Below are positions 15,948 through 24,549 of a DNA stretch of 64,000 nucleotides, in pieces. Every line of letters begins with the position of its first letter. Positions within the stretch are counted from its first letter, which is position 1. This DNA comes from Amedibacillus dolichus DSM 3991 (lineage in GTDB: Bacteria > Bacillota_I > Bacilli_A > Erysipelotrichales > Erysipelotrichaceae): assembly GCF_000154285.1 (NCBI RefSeq), contig NZ_DS483476.1, positions 1-64,000 of the forward strand, read 5' to 3'. A program made the position numbers and the translations under genes. A model generated the notes under the pieces. That model was not told where the DNA came from and ran no database searches. It saw only the letters and a list, made by a program, of their open reading frames with translations.

Positions 15948-18163
15948 TAAAGTATTTGAAGCCGTTTTGGTTTCCGCTGTTAATTACAGTAGCGCTATTA
16001 TTCGCACAGGCACAGTGTGAGTTGGCACTACCGGATTATATGTCTGAAATCGTGGATACCGGTATTACTAAGGGTGGAATTCAAGATGGTGTTGTGCAAG
16101 TGATTCGTGAAAGCGAATATCAGCATCTAACACTGTTTATGAGTGAGAAACAGCAAGCATTGTTTTCGGATAACTATACATTGATCAAAGCACAGGAAGC
16201 AAGCAGTGAACAAAAGGAGAACTATCCTGTACTTAAGAAAGAAAATGTATATGAATTAAATTCTATTGATGAAAAAGCAAGAGAGGATCTAAATGCCGCA
16301 CTTGTAAAAGCGGAAATGGCAGTAAGTGCTGTTCGTATGCAGGCAAATGATAAAACAAGTGAGCTTTCCAAACTGATGCAGGCACAGGGAATGAAAGACC
16401 CTTTTGTGATGCTGAGCTTTATGCCGAAAGAACAGCTGGCAACGATGATGAGTGAAATCGACAAGCAAATGGAAGCCATGGGAGATACGATTGCACAGGC
16501 AAGTGGCTCTGCGTATGCGAAAAGCGAATATGAAGCCGTGGGTATGGAGTTAGAGGATATCCAAAACGATTATATCCTACATGCCGGCGGTAAGATGCTT
16601 TTGGTTGCATTGGGAAGTGCGGTGAGTGCGATTCTTGTTGGTTTGTTTGCTTCACGTATCGGTGCCGGCTTATCAAGAAATCTACGTAAGGGAATTTTCG
16701 AAAAGGTAGAAAGCTTTTCAAATGAAGAGTTTAACCGTTTTTCAACCTCAAGCTTGATTACGCGTACCACAAACGATGTGCAAAGTGTGCAGATGGTTAT
16801 TATCATGTTCTTGCGTGTTGTAATCTATGCACCAATCATCGGCTTTGGAGCTGTCATGCACGTGTTGGATAACGGTGCGGATATGACTTGGATCATTGCT
16901 TTATGTGTGGTAATTCTTTTATCTTTGATCGGCGTATTGATGGGAGTAACCATGCCGAAGTTTAAGATTACCAAGAAACTTAATGATCGTATCAATTCCA
17001 TTACCCGAGGCTTCTTAGAGGGAATGCCGGTCATTCGTGCCTTCAATACGCAGGATTATGAAGAAAAAAGTTTCGATGCCACAAATACAAGAATTATGAA
17101 AAATCAGCTGTTTATCAACCGTATGATGTCCTTGATGATGCCGGCTATGATGTTAGTAATGAATGCATCTTCTTTATTGATCATTTGGGTCGGCGGACAT
17201 TTGATTGAAAGCGGCAGCATTCAGGTTGGTGCAATGATGGCTTTTATCCAATATGCAATGCAGATTATCATGGCTTTCTTGATGATTGCAATGGTTGCGG
17301 TTATTTGGCCGAATGCCAGTGTTTCGGCTGCACGTATCGTTGAGGTGTTGGACAGTGAGGTAAAAATAAAGGATCCGAAAAAAGCAAAGGCTTATGATCC
17401 TAAGCAAAAGGGCTATATTGAATTTCGCAATGTTTCTTTCCGTTATCCGGGAGCAGAGGAAGATGTCTTACATGATATCAGCTTTACCGCTAAGCCGGGA
17501 GAAACAACAGCCTTTATCGGCAGCACCGGCAGTGGAAAATCAACGGTTGTTAATCTTGTGCCTCGCTTTTATGATGTCAGCGAGGGTGCTATCTACATTG
17601 ACGGTATCGACATTCGCGATGTGAAGCAGCATGATTTGCGTGAGAAAATCGGCTATGTTCCGCAAAAGGGAATTTTGTTTAGCGGCGATATTGAAAGCAA
17701 TTTGCGCTATGCGAAGGAAGATGCAACTGCACAAGAGATTGCGGAGGCAGCACGCATTGCACAGGCAAACGAAATTATCGAAGCGAAGCCGGAAAAATAC
17801 GCAACTCCTATTTCTCAGGGCGGAACCAATGTATCCGGAGGGCAAAAACAGCGTTTATCCATTGCCCGTGCGCTCGTTAAACGTGCCGAGATTTATATTT
17901 TCGATGATTCCTTCAGTGCATTGGATTTTAAAACCGATGCAAAGCTACGTACGGAATTAAATAAGATGATACGTGAAACACAGGCAACGGTATTGCTTGT
18001 TGCTCAGCGTATCTCCAGTATCATGCATGCCGATCGTATCGTTGTTTTAGATAAGGGACGTGTGGCAGGTATTGGAACACATGAGGAATTGATGGAAAGC
18101 TGTGAGGTGTATCAGGAAATTGCTTATTCACAGCTATCAAAGGAGGAACTAGGAAATGAGTAG
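15935..18163 (+). CDS. ABC exporter half A (fused membrane and ATPase domains), degenerate Walker B
   Basis: A 742-aa type IV ABC exporter subunit, about 150 residues longer than usual. TM1 (about 11-30) is separated from TM2 (about 220) by a long extracellular insertion of roughly 185 residues, rich in Glu, Gln, Met and Lys and predicted helical. The ATPase domain begins near 495: Walker A GSTGSGKST, signature VSGGQKQR and Walker B IFDDSFSALD. The catalytic Glu after Walker B is replaced by Asp, as in the weak site of heterodimeric exporters. With the next gene it should form a heterodimer that pumps drugs or lipids out. It overlaps marR and the partner gene. Confidence 0.93.
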   Translation: MSKLIKYLKPFWFPLLITVALLFAQAQCELALPDYMSEIVDTGITKGGIQDGVVQVIRESEYQHLTLFMSEKQQALFSDNYTLIKAQEASSEQKENYPVLKKENVYELNSIDEKAREDLNAALVKAEMAVSAVRMQANDKTSELSKLMQAQGMKDPFVMLSFMPKEQLATMMSEIDKQMEAMGDTIAQASGSAYAKSEYEAVGMELEDIQNDYILHAGGKMLLVALGSAVSAILVGLFASRIGAGLSRNLRKGIFEKVESFSNEEFNRFSTSSLITRTTNDVQSVQMVIIMFLRVVIYAPIIGFGAVMHVLDNGADMTWIIALCVVILLSLIGVLMGVTMPKFKITKKLNDRINSITRGFLEGMPVIRAFNTQDYEEKSFDATNTRIMKNQLFINRMMSLMMPAMMLVMNASSLLIIWVGGHLIESGSIQVGAMMAFIQYAMQIIMAFLMIAMVAVIWPNASVSAARIVEVLDSEVKIKDPKKAKAYDPKQKGYIEFRNVSFRYPGAEEDVLHDISFTAKPGETTAFIGSTGSGKSTVVNLVPRFYDVSEGAIYIDGIDIRDVKQHDLREKIGYVPQKGILFSGDIESNLRYAKEDATAQEIAEAARIAQANEIIEAKPEKYATPISQGGTNVSGGQKQRLSIARALVKRAEIYIFDDSFSALDFKTDAKLRTELNKMIRETQATVLLVAQRISSIMHADRIVVLDKGRVAGIGTHEELMESCEVYQEIAYSQLSKEELGNE

Positions 18164-20027
18164 AGAAAAAACTGCACGTCCTATGGGTCCTCATGGCGGT
18201 CATGGGCCAATGGGTGCCCGTATGGGAGAAAAAAGTAAAGACTTCGGCGGTACGATGAAAAAGCTGATTGCTTATATGCGTCCGTATTATGCAAGCATTT
18301 GTATTGCGATTACCTTATCGGCAGCTTCGGTCATTTTGATGATCATGGGGCCGAAAATCTTAGCAAAGGCAACTGATGAGCTGATTGCCGGATTTACACG
18401 CTTGGTACAAAATACCGGTGGAATTGATTTTGATTATATTTTAAAGATTATTCTTTGGCTGTTGGGAATTTATTTGTTTAGCAGTATCATGCAGTATTTA
18501 ATGAGCATCTTGATGGCAACGATCACACAAAAGGTTGCTTATCGTATGCGTAAACAAATTTCAGAAAAAATCAACCGCATGCCGATTGCTTATTTTGATC
18601 GTGTTTCACATGGTGATGTAATGTCGCGTGTTACCAATGATGTGGATACCTTACAAATGTCTTTGAACCAATCGCTTTCAACGGCGGTACAAGCAATCAT
18701 TCAGCTAATAGGCTATCCGATCATCATGCTTACGATTAGTTGGCAAATGACTTTGATGGCATTATGCGTTGTGCCGCTGTCCTTAGTATTTGTTTCAATG
18801 ATCGTAAAGAAAACACAAGGCTACTTTAAACGTCAGCAACAATATCTTGCCGATGTAAACGGACATGTTGAAGAAATGTATGGCGGGCATTTGGTTATGA
18901 AGGCTTTTAATGGGGAGGAACGCTCCATTGAGGAATTCAATAAGCATAACGAAAACCTGTATCATACCGCATGGAAATCGCAGTTTTTATCCGGCTTGAT
19001 GATGCCGATTACCGCTTTTGTCGGTAATCTTGGTTATGTCGGTGTGTGTTTGCTAGGTGGTTGGCTTGCAGTTGGAGGAGCAGTAACGATTGGAGATATT
19101 CAAGCATTTATTTCGTATGTAAGAAGCTTCAATCAACCGATTTCCCAATTGGCACAGATTATGAATGTTTTACAATCCGCCGCAGCCGGTGCCGAACGTA
19201 TTTTCGAATTTTTAGAAGAAGAGGAAGAAGTTGCGGAAACCACGACACCAAAACCGATTGTAGATGCGCAAGGCAATGATTTGATTAAAGGAACTGTAAC
19301 CTTTGAAAATGTGCATTTCGGATATACACCTGATAAAATCATTATCAATGATTTCTCAATGTATATCAATGCCGGAAAACGTGTGGCTATTGTCGGACCG
19401 ACCGGTGCGGGTAAAACAACGATCGTAAAACTGTTGATGCGTTTTTATGAATTGAACAGCGGTACGATTTATATTGATGGAACGGATATAAAAGAATATT
19501 CTCGCAGTGATTTACGTTCTTTGTTCGGTATGGTGTTGCAAGATGCTTGGTTATTTGAAGGAACGATTATGGATAATCTTCGCTATGGCAAGCTTGATGC
19601 AAGTGATGAGGAGGTTATCAAGGCAGCAGATGCAGCCTATGTTGATCACTTTATTCGTACCTTGGATCATGGCTATCAAACAGAAATCAATGAGGAAAGC
19701 AATAATATTTCACAAGGACAGAAGCAGCTTTTAACGATTGCCAGAGCTTTCTTGGCTGACCCTAAGATTTTGATTTTAGATGAGGCAACATCTTCTGTTG
19801 ATACCCGTACGGAGGTATTGATTCAAAAGGGAATGGATAACTTAATGAAGGGACGTACCTGCTTCGTGATTGCACATAGATTATCAACGATTCGTGATGC
19901 GGATTTAATTCTTGTTATGAAAGATGGCGATATCGTTGAGGTCGGTGATCATGAGGAACTGATGAAGAAAAACGGTTTCTATACTCAATTGTATAATTCT
20001 CAGTTTGACGAGGGTATCGAGGAATAA
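18156..20027 (+). CDS. ABC exporter half B (fused membrane and ATPase domains), canonical Walker B
   Basis: A 623-aa partner of the preceding subunit. After a Gly/His/Met-rich cytoplasmic head (about 1-30) come six membrane helices (about 38-320), then the ATPase domain: Walker A GPTGAGKTT, signature ISQGQKQL (first Gly replaced) and Walker B ILILDEATSSVD with the catalytic Glu, followed by the switch His (AHRLST). The altered signature here and the altered Walker B in half A fall in the same composite site, leaving one fully active ATP site. This is the known asymmetry of exporters such as BmrCD or TM287/288. The start overlaps half A by 8 bases. Substrate unknown; MarR control hints at a toxic small molecule. 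Confidence 0.94.
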   Translation: MSREKTARPMGPHGGHGPMGARMGEKSKDFGGTMKKLIAYMRPYYASICIAITLSAASVILMIMGPKILAKATDELIAGFTRLVQNTGGIDFDYILKIILWLLGIYLFSSIMQYLMSILMATITQKVAYRMRKQISEKINRMPIAYFDRVSHGDVMSRVTNDVDTLQMSLNQSLSTAVQAIIQLIGYPIIMLTISWQMTLMALCVVPLSLVFVSMIVKKTQGYFKRQQQYLADVNGHVEEMYGGHLVMKAFNGEERSIEEFNKHNENLYHTAWKSQFLSGLMMPITAFVGNLGYVGVCLLGGWLAVGGAVTIGDIQAFISYVRSFNQPISQLAQIMNVLQSAAAGAERIFEFLEEEEEVAETTTPKPIVDAQGNDLIKGTVTFENVHFGYTPDKIIINDFSMYINAGKRVAIVGPTGAGKTTIVKLLMRFYELNSGTIYIDGTDIKEYSRSDLRSLFGMVLQDAWLFEGTIMDNLRYGKLDASDEEVIKAADAAYVDHFIRTLDHGYQTEINEESNNISQGQKQLLTIARAFLADPKILILDEATSSVDTRTEVLIQKGMDNLMKGRTCFVIAHRLSTIRDADLILVMKDGDIVEVGDHEELMKKNGFYTQLYNSQFDEGIEE

Positions 20028-20073
20028 AACAAACAAAAATAATATTGAAAGAAAGAAAAGAGCAGAACTGCTT

Positions 20074-20123
20074 AAATGAAACGAACTCCATGATGTTGAA
20101 ATGGAGTTCGTTTCATTTTTCAT
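20074..20123 (+). terminator. Strong terminator of the ABC exporter operon
   Basis: An 18-bp perfect stem (AAATGAAACGAACTCCAT and its complement at 20101-20118) with a 9-base loop and a T-run. It also faces the convergent DUF3021 gene. Confidence 0.9.
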
Positions 20124-20142
20124 AGTATTTTTCGAAATAAGA

Positions 20143-20571
20143 TTACAGATGTTCTTTATACTGTTTCAGCATTTCATTTATTTCATCTGCCTGCAATTGA
20201 TAGTTTTGACGAAAATAGTAATATAACAATAAGTATATAATCGTATAACTGATCGTATAGGATATTAAAGAAGCCATAGAAAAAGAAATGATAATACCGG
20301 TGAAATAAAAAATAAGAAAACTTGATATAAATGTGCTTAAATAATTTACTATGTGATACGTTAGATTTGACTTAAAGTCCCATCTGTTAATCCCAAAACT
20401 AATGAGCTGTATGATGCATATTGCAAACAGAAATAATAAAGTTGATTGCCAAAATATGTTGTTTTCGCTTTGTGAATCCGTTAGAAAACAATTGAATAAG
20501 GAATTAAAAAGCATAACAGCTGTATATAGGACACATGTGGAAGAAATATATTTATAAATTGTATTTTTCAT
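20143..20571 (-). CDS. DUF3021-like four-helix membrane protein, partner of a LytTR regulator
   Basis: A 142-aa protein with four hydrophobic helices (about 10-28, 42-60, 72-92, 95-115) and a charged, helical C-terminal tail (QLQADEINEMLKQYKEHL). Its size, helix pattern and place directly after a LytTR gene (3-base gap) match DUF3021 proteins. In streptococcal LytTR regulatory systems such as HdrRM and BrsRM, a membrane protein like this holds the LytTR regulator inactive. The same inhibitory role is inferred here, not shown. It forms the left edge of the AT-rich accessory island. Confidence 0.75.
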   Translation of the reverse strand: MKNTIYKYISSTCVLYTAVMLFNSLFNCFLTDSQSENNIFWQSTLLFLFAICIIQLISFGINRWDFKSNLTYHIVNYLSTFISSFLIFYFTGIIISFSMASLISYTISYTIIYLLLYYYFRQNYQLQADEINEMLKQYKEHL

Positions 20572-20574
20572 AAT

Positions 20575-21021
20575 TTACACCTCACTATTCTTTAGGTAAT
20601 CTTTTAAATTTTGAATATAATTTCTGGAAATAATCAAATATTCTCCATTTGTCAAAGTAGCTTTTAAACGATGATTCACATAGGGTTTTACATAATTCAA
20701 ATAGCGTACATTTAACAAGGTTGTTTTTGATATTCGTAAAAAACTTGTTACTTTTAATTCTTCTTCAAGCTTTGTTAATGTTCCCTTATAATAATAAATT
20801 TCATTATCGCTGTATAAAAATGTTCTGCGATCAACCGTTTCCGCATATAAGATATCATCTACATCTACCTGTATTGTTTTTTCTTCTTTCGATGCCTCGA
20901 TTTGCATACCGAATTGTTGAATCATATATGCAAGCTTACGAATCCGAGTAGTTTTATACCTGCATTGAAGCCTAGCAATTTCTTCTGTATATTCTATATT
21001 TTCATCAATTTCTACCTTCAT
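20575..21021 (-). CDS. LytTR domain DNA-binding regulator
   Basis: A 148-aa protein made of an N-terminal helix-rich part (about 1-45) and a LytTR domain (about 50-145; VDVDDILYAETVDRRTFLY, then FLRISKTTLLNVRYLNYV and ISRNYIQNLKDYL). It lacks a response-regulator receiver domain, as in one-component LytTR systems. The ATG at 21021 is chosen because AGGAGGG lies before it; an open frame runs further upstream without support. A -10/-35 pair (TTGCCT, 17 bases, TTATAA) is possible within 21040-21080. Together with the DUF3021 gene it may control the ABC/secreted-protein genes to the right; the targets are unknown. Confidence 0.88.
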   Translation of the reverse strand: MKVEIDENIEYTEEIARLQCRYKTTRIRKLAYMIQQFGMQIEASKEEKTIQVDVDDILYAETVDRRTFLYSDNEIYYYKGTLTKLEEELKVTSFLRISKTTLLNVRYLNYVKPYVNHRLKATLTNGEYLIISRNYIQNLKDYLKNSEV

Positions 21022-21065
21022 ATAACCCTCCTGCAACAAAAGCGCCTTTGTTATAATCGTTATAT

Positions 21066-21112
21066 AAAAAAACAGGCAACTTTGCAATAAATATTGCATA
21101 AGCTGCCTTTTT
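21066..21112. terminator. Bidirectional terminator between the LytTR gene and the ABC operon
   Basis: A near-perfect 33-bp palindrome (GGCA, CTT, TGCAAT and their complements around AAAT) with an A-run on the left and a T-run on the right. On the minus strand it would end the ABC operon that comes from 23.8 kb. Confidence 0.75.
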
Positions 21113-21195
21113 CAATGACTGAAATACCTTTTCTAGTCCGAAGGTATCTAATAAGTAAATTATGATTCTAATGAATATATCAACATAACAAATCA

Positions 21196-21224
21196 AAGCG
21201 ATAGAAAAGAAAAAGATCGTATAG
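21196..21224 (+). repeat. Left copy of a 29-bp direct repeat at the edge of the accessory island
   Basis: 27 of 29 bases match 26319-26347 (starts AAGCGATAGAAAAG). Weaker similarity continues for about 15 more bases with one gap (CTAA...CATTT). The two copies bracket a 5.1-kb AT-rich block. Confidence 0.7.
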
Positions 21225-21301
21225 CTAAAGCAGGCATTTATTGATTTTAAAAATATAAAGCATAAAGGATTTGTTTGTTTTACGTTTTATCGCAAAAATT
21301 A

Positions 21302-21817
21302 TCAATACAGAACCAAAATTGTTATAAATGTTCGAGATAAAATCAGAAAGAAAATTCCTATAACAAAATTGTATTTGCTCAATTTTTTACTAGCAAGGAA
21401 AGGAATAACAGAAAATTCAAAAGCTGTGTTAAGCAGGATACCGACATAGTCAATTTCTTGAAATAGGATAAAATCCATCGAAAAATGTAAGATAAGAAAT
21501 ATAGACAAGCAAATTAAAAATTGTCTGACAATTAAAAGATAATACTTTTCTTTTATTCTGAAAATAATAAATTGTTTCATCTGCATATAATCTAAAATTG
21601 TTCGCAAAATTATATATACGTGTGCAACTATAATCAATAAAGAAAGGAATTGATAAAAGCTCCTTTCAGCAAGATAATAATTTATTAAATTGTAAATTTC
21701 TATATTTTTTGAAGAATATATATATAATAGTAGGGAAGTTGATAAAATTAGTGATATTGAGAATAGAATATCAAGAATCAGTTTTTTGCTTTTAATTATG
21801 TTCATGGAGATAACCAT
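21302..21817 (-). CDS. Small membrane protein, last gene of the accessory ABC operon
   Basis: A 171-aa protein with five to six hydrophobic helices and no recognisable family motif. It overlaps the ATPase gene by 26 bases (14 if the inner ATG at 21805 is used), so it is coupled to it. By position it is probably a membrane subunit of the same transporter, or an immunity-like membrane protein. Base composition is strongly AT-rich like its neighbours. Confidence 0.7.
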   Translation of the reverse strand: MVISMNIIKSKKLILDILFSISLILSTSLLLYIYSSKNIEIYNLINYYLAERSFYQFLSLLIIVAHVYIILRTILDYMQMKQFIIFRIKEKYYLLIVRQFLICLSIFLILHFSMDFILFQEIDYVGILLNTAFEFSVIPFLASKKLSKYNFVIGIFFLILSRTFITILVLY

Positions 21818-22403
21818 CTTTCAATTCGTATTTTCTGTCAAATTGTAATTCGTCAAAAGTGTCGTGTGCGGCGATTATGATAGTTTTGTTTGCTTGAATG
21901 CTTTTTTTAATCAATTCGTTAAAAGCCTGTATGCTGGCAGTATCTAATCCTCTTGTTGGCTCATCAAGTAAGATAAAATCTTGATTTTCCATAAATGCCT
22001 GAATGATACCTGCTTTTTGTCGCATGCCCACAGAATATTTTCCGATTTTTTCTTTGTTGTCAAAATCTAATTGAAATAGATTGCATAAAGCTATGATTCT
22101 ATTTTTGTCATAGGCTTTGTTAAAGTCAGCTAAAAATTTTAAATTGAATTTTAAAGTTTGATTTTCTAAAAAGCCGGGATTTTCAATTAAGGCACCGATG
22201 CGTACATCTGCTGAAAATACTATTTCCCCTGATGTAGGCTTTATTATATCGGTGATTAGTTTAAATAAAGTAGATTTACCACAGCCGTTTATTCCATGAA
22301 TATAGATAAGTTCTCCTTTGTTTACTGTCATATTTAAATTTTTAAGCACATCATTCTTTTTAAAGCTTTTGTATAAATTTCTGATTGATAAAGTCGCATT
22401 CAT
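21792..22403 (-). CDS. ABC transporter ATP-binding protein
   Basis: A 203-aa soluble ABC ATPase, short but complete. Walker A is GINGCGKST (about 37-45), the Q-loop region is GALIENPGFLE, the signature is YSVGMRQKAG, Walker B is FILLDEPTRGLD and the switch His is in AAHD. It has the form of bacteriocin-immunity/export type ATPases (CcmA-like). AGGAGG lies before the ATG. It powers a transporter with the three neighbouring membrane proteins. Confidence 0.93.
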   Translation of the reverse strand: MNATLSIRNLYKSFKKNDVLKNLNMTVNKGELIYIHGINGCGKSTLFKLITDIIKPTSGEIVFSADVRIGALIENPGFLENQTLKFNLKFLADFNKAYDKNRIIALCNLFQLDFDNKEKIGKYSVGMRQKAGIIQAFMENQDFILLDEPTRGLDTASIQAFNELIKKSIQANKTIIIAAHDTFDELQFDRKYELKDGYLHEHN

Positions 22404-22422
22404 TTTAATATCCTCCTGATAG

Positions 22423-22938
22423 TTAGTTAAATATATGATTTACAATGGGCATTACGATGATATATCGGAATATAAAGTTGATAGCTAAAGGAATCATAAT
22501 ATATACCATATTTTTTTCGTTATTTACTTGTAAAAGTATTACTAATTCTTCAATAATGTATATTAACGTGTTAAATATTAAGAAAGTAAAAACTAATTTT
22601 TCATAACCTATCGGCATTTCAAAAAAGATAAAGCTTGTCCCATATAATAATAAGCAAAAAATCAGCAGAGAGGTAAAAGAAAGCTTAAAATGTAGATTAT
22701 GATAGTTTTTAATACCTATTCGTTGAATGATAAATACTGAGATATCTTCAACCATGGAAGTTCGCGTGTATGCAAAAATAATATATGCTACATTTAAAAC
22801 TGTTGGAATGTAGTTCGAAGTTAAGAATAATGATACAAGGTTGGTTATATTATAGGTTGCAAAAGGGGTAAGAAAAAATAGAAAGCATACAAGTAAGATT
22901 CGTTTAGGAGTAAAGTAGTTTAAAAAGATTTTACTCAT
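22423..22938 (-). CDS. Small membrane protein of the accessory ABC operon
   Basis: A 171-aa protein with five hydrophobic segments, similar in size to the 21.3-kb gene. No motif can be named. It starts inside the end of the larger permease gene (8-base overlap) after AAAGGAAAG. It is likely a transporter subunit, since two 171-aa proteins and one 286-aa protein surround a single ATPase. Confidence 0.7.
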   Translation of the reverse strand: MSKIFLNYFTPKRILLVCFLFFLTPFATYNITNLVSLFLTSNYIPTVLNVAYIIFAYTRTSMVEDISVFIIQRIGIKNYHNLHFKLSFTSLLIFCLLLYGTSFIFFEMPIGYEKLVFTFLIFNTLIYIIEELVILLQVNNEKNMVYIMIPLAINFIFRYIIVMPIVNHIFN

Positions 22939-23791
22939 AGTTTCTTTCCTTTCTCTTTGATAGAAGGCTCAATATAAGAAGCATTATGCAATAAAACAAT
23001 AGGGTTGTTAGATATGTTAAATAAGGGGATTGAAATATTGTATGATTCACAAAAGGTTGAAGTCCAGGGTTAATTAAGTTAGGTAGAAAAAATAAACTAC
23101 CGATATACAAGAACAAATCACTATTTGTTAGATTAAAAATAGATCCGCATATTATAGCCGGTAAAGCAGTTAAAAGAATGCCGATAATAAGTCCGCTACC
23201 TCTGTATACATATATGTTTTTTATCCATGTAGACAAAGAGTAGATAAAATCTGAATAAATCACAAAGCCTAAAGAGGAAAAAATAAGATAGATAAAAAAA
23301 CTATTTTGATATGAGTTAGAAAATAAATTGTAATATGTTTGGATATCGTTCTGTTCTAACTGGGAAAAATCGAATGTACCAATTAAAATAAAAAGAGTAA
23401 AAATGATTGTTATTTGTATTATTAAATAATAAACAAATGAATAAACGGAGTTAATTAAGAGCATATTTTTATAGTATTTATTAGGATTGACTCGAAGCTT
23501 AGTTAAAATCGAAAAGTGAGACTGCTTGTCAATCAATTTATCTACGGCAAAAATATTAGAGGAAGCGATGAATAATAACAAGGTTAATTGTATTGAAGTC
23601 ATACTGGATTGAACATAATAATAAATCGATATAGGAATGAAATGGATTTCACTTGGATCTAATGATTTGATTAAGTCAGCATAACCTTCCGAATAAAAAA
23701 TATGGATAACAGATAAAGCGATAAAAATAACAGAGAAGATAATGAAAATTACTTTATTTTTTTGAAGATTTTTAAGATAACTGTAAATCAT
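22931..23791 (-). CDS. ABC-2-like permease of the accessory island
   Basis: A 286-aa polytopic protein with six or seven helices. A first helix follows a short basic head (YSYLKNLQKNK), and a large loop between TM1 and TM2 holds SEGYADLIKSLDPSE. This layout resembles ABC-2 permeases of bacteriocin export or immunity systems, but the family cannot be fixed by eye. The ATG at 23791 (AGGTGG upstream) is preferred over the GTG at 23803. It is the first gene of a four-gene minus-strand operon divergent from the secreted DUF2712-like protein. Confidence 0.75.
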   Translation of the reverse strand: MIYSYLKNLQKNKVIFIIFSVIFIALSVIHIFYSEGYADLIKSLDPSEIHFIPISIYYYVQSSMTSIQLTLLLFIASSNIFAVDKLIDKQSHFSILTKLRVNPNKYYKNMLLINSVYSFVYYLIIQITIIFTLFILIGTFDFSQLEQNDIQTYYNLFSNSYQNSFFIYLIFSSLGFVIYSDFIYSLSTWIKNIYVYRGSGLIIGILLTALPAIICGSIFNLTNSDLFLYIGSLFFLPNLINPGLQPFVNHTIFQSPYLTYLTTLLFYCIMLLILSLLSKRKERNYE

Positions 23792-23900
23792 GGTATGAAC
23801 CACCTAGCCTTTCTTATCATATTGTCATTTGACAGTAATGGAATAATGATTTTCGATGCTATCTTTTACAGATAATGGAAATATTCCATAATTTTATTTG

Positions 23901-23909
23901 GTTGTTCTA
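23901..23909 (-). promoter_or_regulatory. Shared 9-bp motif, copy in the divergent control region
   Basis: GTTGTTCTA here is the exact complement of TAGAACAAC at 24504-24512. Both lie in promoter regions of the island, here in front of the minus-strand ABC operon. It is a candidate site for the BlaI-like repressor. A further dyad, AACAAATATTGTT, lies at about 23937-23949. Confidence 0.4.
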
Positions 23910-23975
23910 ACCTAATTTAGATTATATCATAAAATAACAAATATTGTTAAAAATAACAAAAATTATTAAAAAATA

Positions 23976-24003
23976 TTGAACGTATCAATAATAGTGCTAT
24001 AAT
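23976..24003 (+). promoter_or_regulatory. Promoter of the DUF2712-like secreted protein gene
   Basis: TTGAAC, 16 bases, TATAAT with an extended TGC before the -10 box. Confidence 0.75.
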
Positions 24004-24038
24004 GGTAGCGGAACAGTAAACTTATTGGAGGTGTTGAA

Positions 24039-24446
24039 ATGAGAAAAAAAGTATTTAGTTTATTATTCTGTGCTGCTGTTTGTTTTGGAACCATGGGAGC
24101 AGTGAATGCCTCGACATGGACCGAAGGCGTAACTTTTGTCAATATTCCGGGTGGTGGAAATCAAAAAGTGAATTTATCTAAGGGGAATAAGAAAACCTCA
24201 ACTGATATTTATGCTTCTTTTGTGCCTACTAAAATGACAGCTCTTTTAGGAAATTCAGCAAGACTTATAACCAAAAGTCAGAATTTAGCTTCTGATTGGG
24301 TAGCTCTTTCAAGTGGAAAAGTTAATTATGCGCTTGAAAGAGGTTGTAAGAAAGGTACTACGTATTATTCAGCTGTGAAAAGCAATACAATCGAATGGGG
24401 AAACAATAATGATGTAACAATGGATTTTTCGGCAGATAAAAAGTAA
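24039..24446 (+). CDS. Secreted DUF2712-like small protein, possible bacteriocin
   Basis: A 135-aa protein with a clear signal peptide (about 1-25, MRKKVFSLLFC... ending at NAS). The 110-residue mature part is rich in Lys, Ser, Thr, Asn and aromatic residues. It has blocks NIPGGGNQKVNL, KKTSTDIYASF, ARLITKSQNLASDW, GTTYYSAVKSN and a final IEWGNNNDVTMDFS. This resembles DUF2712 proteins (and more distantly lactococcin-972-type exported proteins), which are found beside ABC transporters in Firmicutes. The match is by eye. It has its own promoter, GGAGGTG site and terminator, and is divergent from the ABC operon. An export substrate or antimicrobial is the leading idea; a surface protein is possible. 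Confidence 0.75.
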   Translation: MRKKVFSLLFCAAVCFGTMGAVNASTWTEGVTFVNIPGGGNQKVNLSKGNKKTSTDIYASFVPTKMTALLGNSARLITKSQNLASDWVALSSGKVNYALERGCKKGTTYYSAVKSNTIEWGNNNDVTMDFSADKK

Positions 24447-24466
24447 GGGCATTCCTTACTTTTTAT
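24438..24466 (+). terminator. Terminator of the secreted protein gene
   Basis: AAAGTAAGG/CCTTACTTT stem that includes the stop codon, 5-base loop, then T-rich tail. Confidence 0.8.
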
Positions 24467-24503
24467 TACAAAACGGTTCTTGAAAATTAACTATTTATTT
24501 TGC

Positions 24504-24529
24504 TAGAACAACTGTATTTTTGTTATAAT
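24504..24529 (+). promoter_or_regulatory. Promoter and candidate operator of the blaI-like operon
   Basis: The -10 box TATAAT is at 24524-24529. The shared motif TAGAACAAC (24504-24512) lies about where the -35 should be; the -35 itself is weak (TTGCTA). GTTAT 11 bases after the motif could be a degenerate second half. This fits autorepression by the BlaI-like protein. Confidence 0.5.
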
Positions 24530-24549
24530 ATAATGAAGGTGATGAATGA

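Noticed and set aside
20074-20123. Palindrome as an attachment or recombination site
   Set aside because: Stem, loop and T-run make an ordinary terminator between convergent genes.
21005-21196. 63-codon minus-strand frame overlapping the LytTR gene start
   Set aside because: It crosses the palindromic terminator and lacks a ribosome site.
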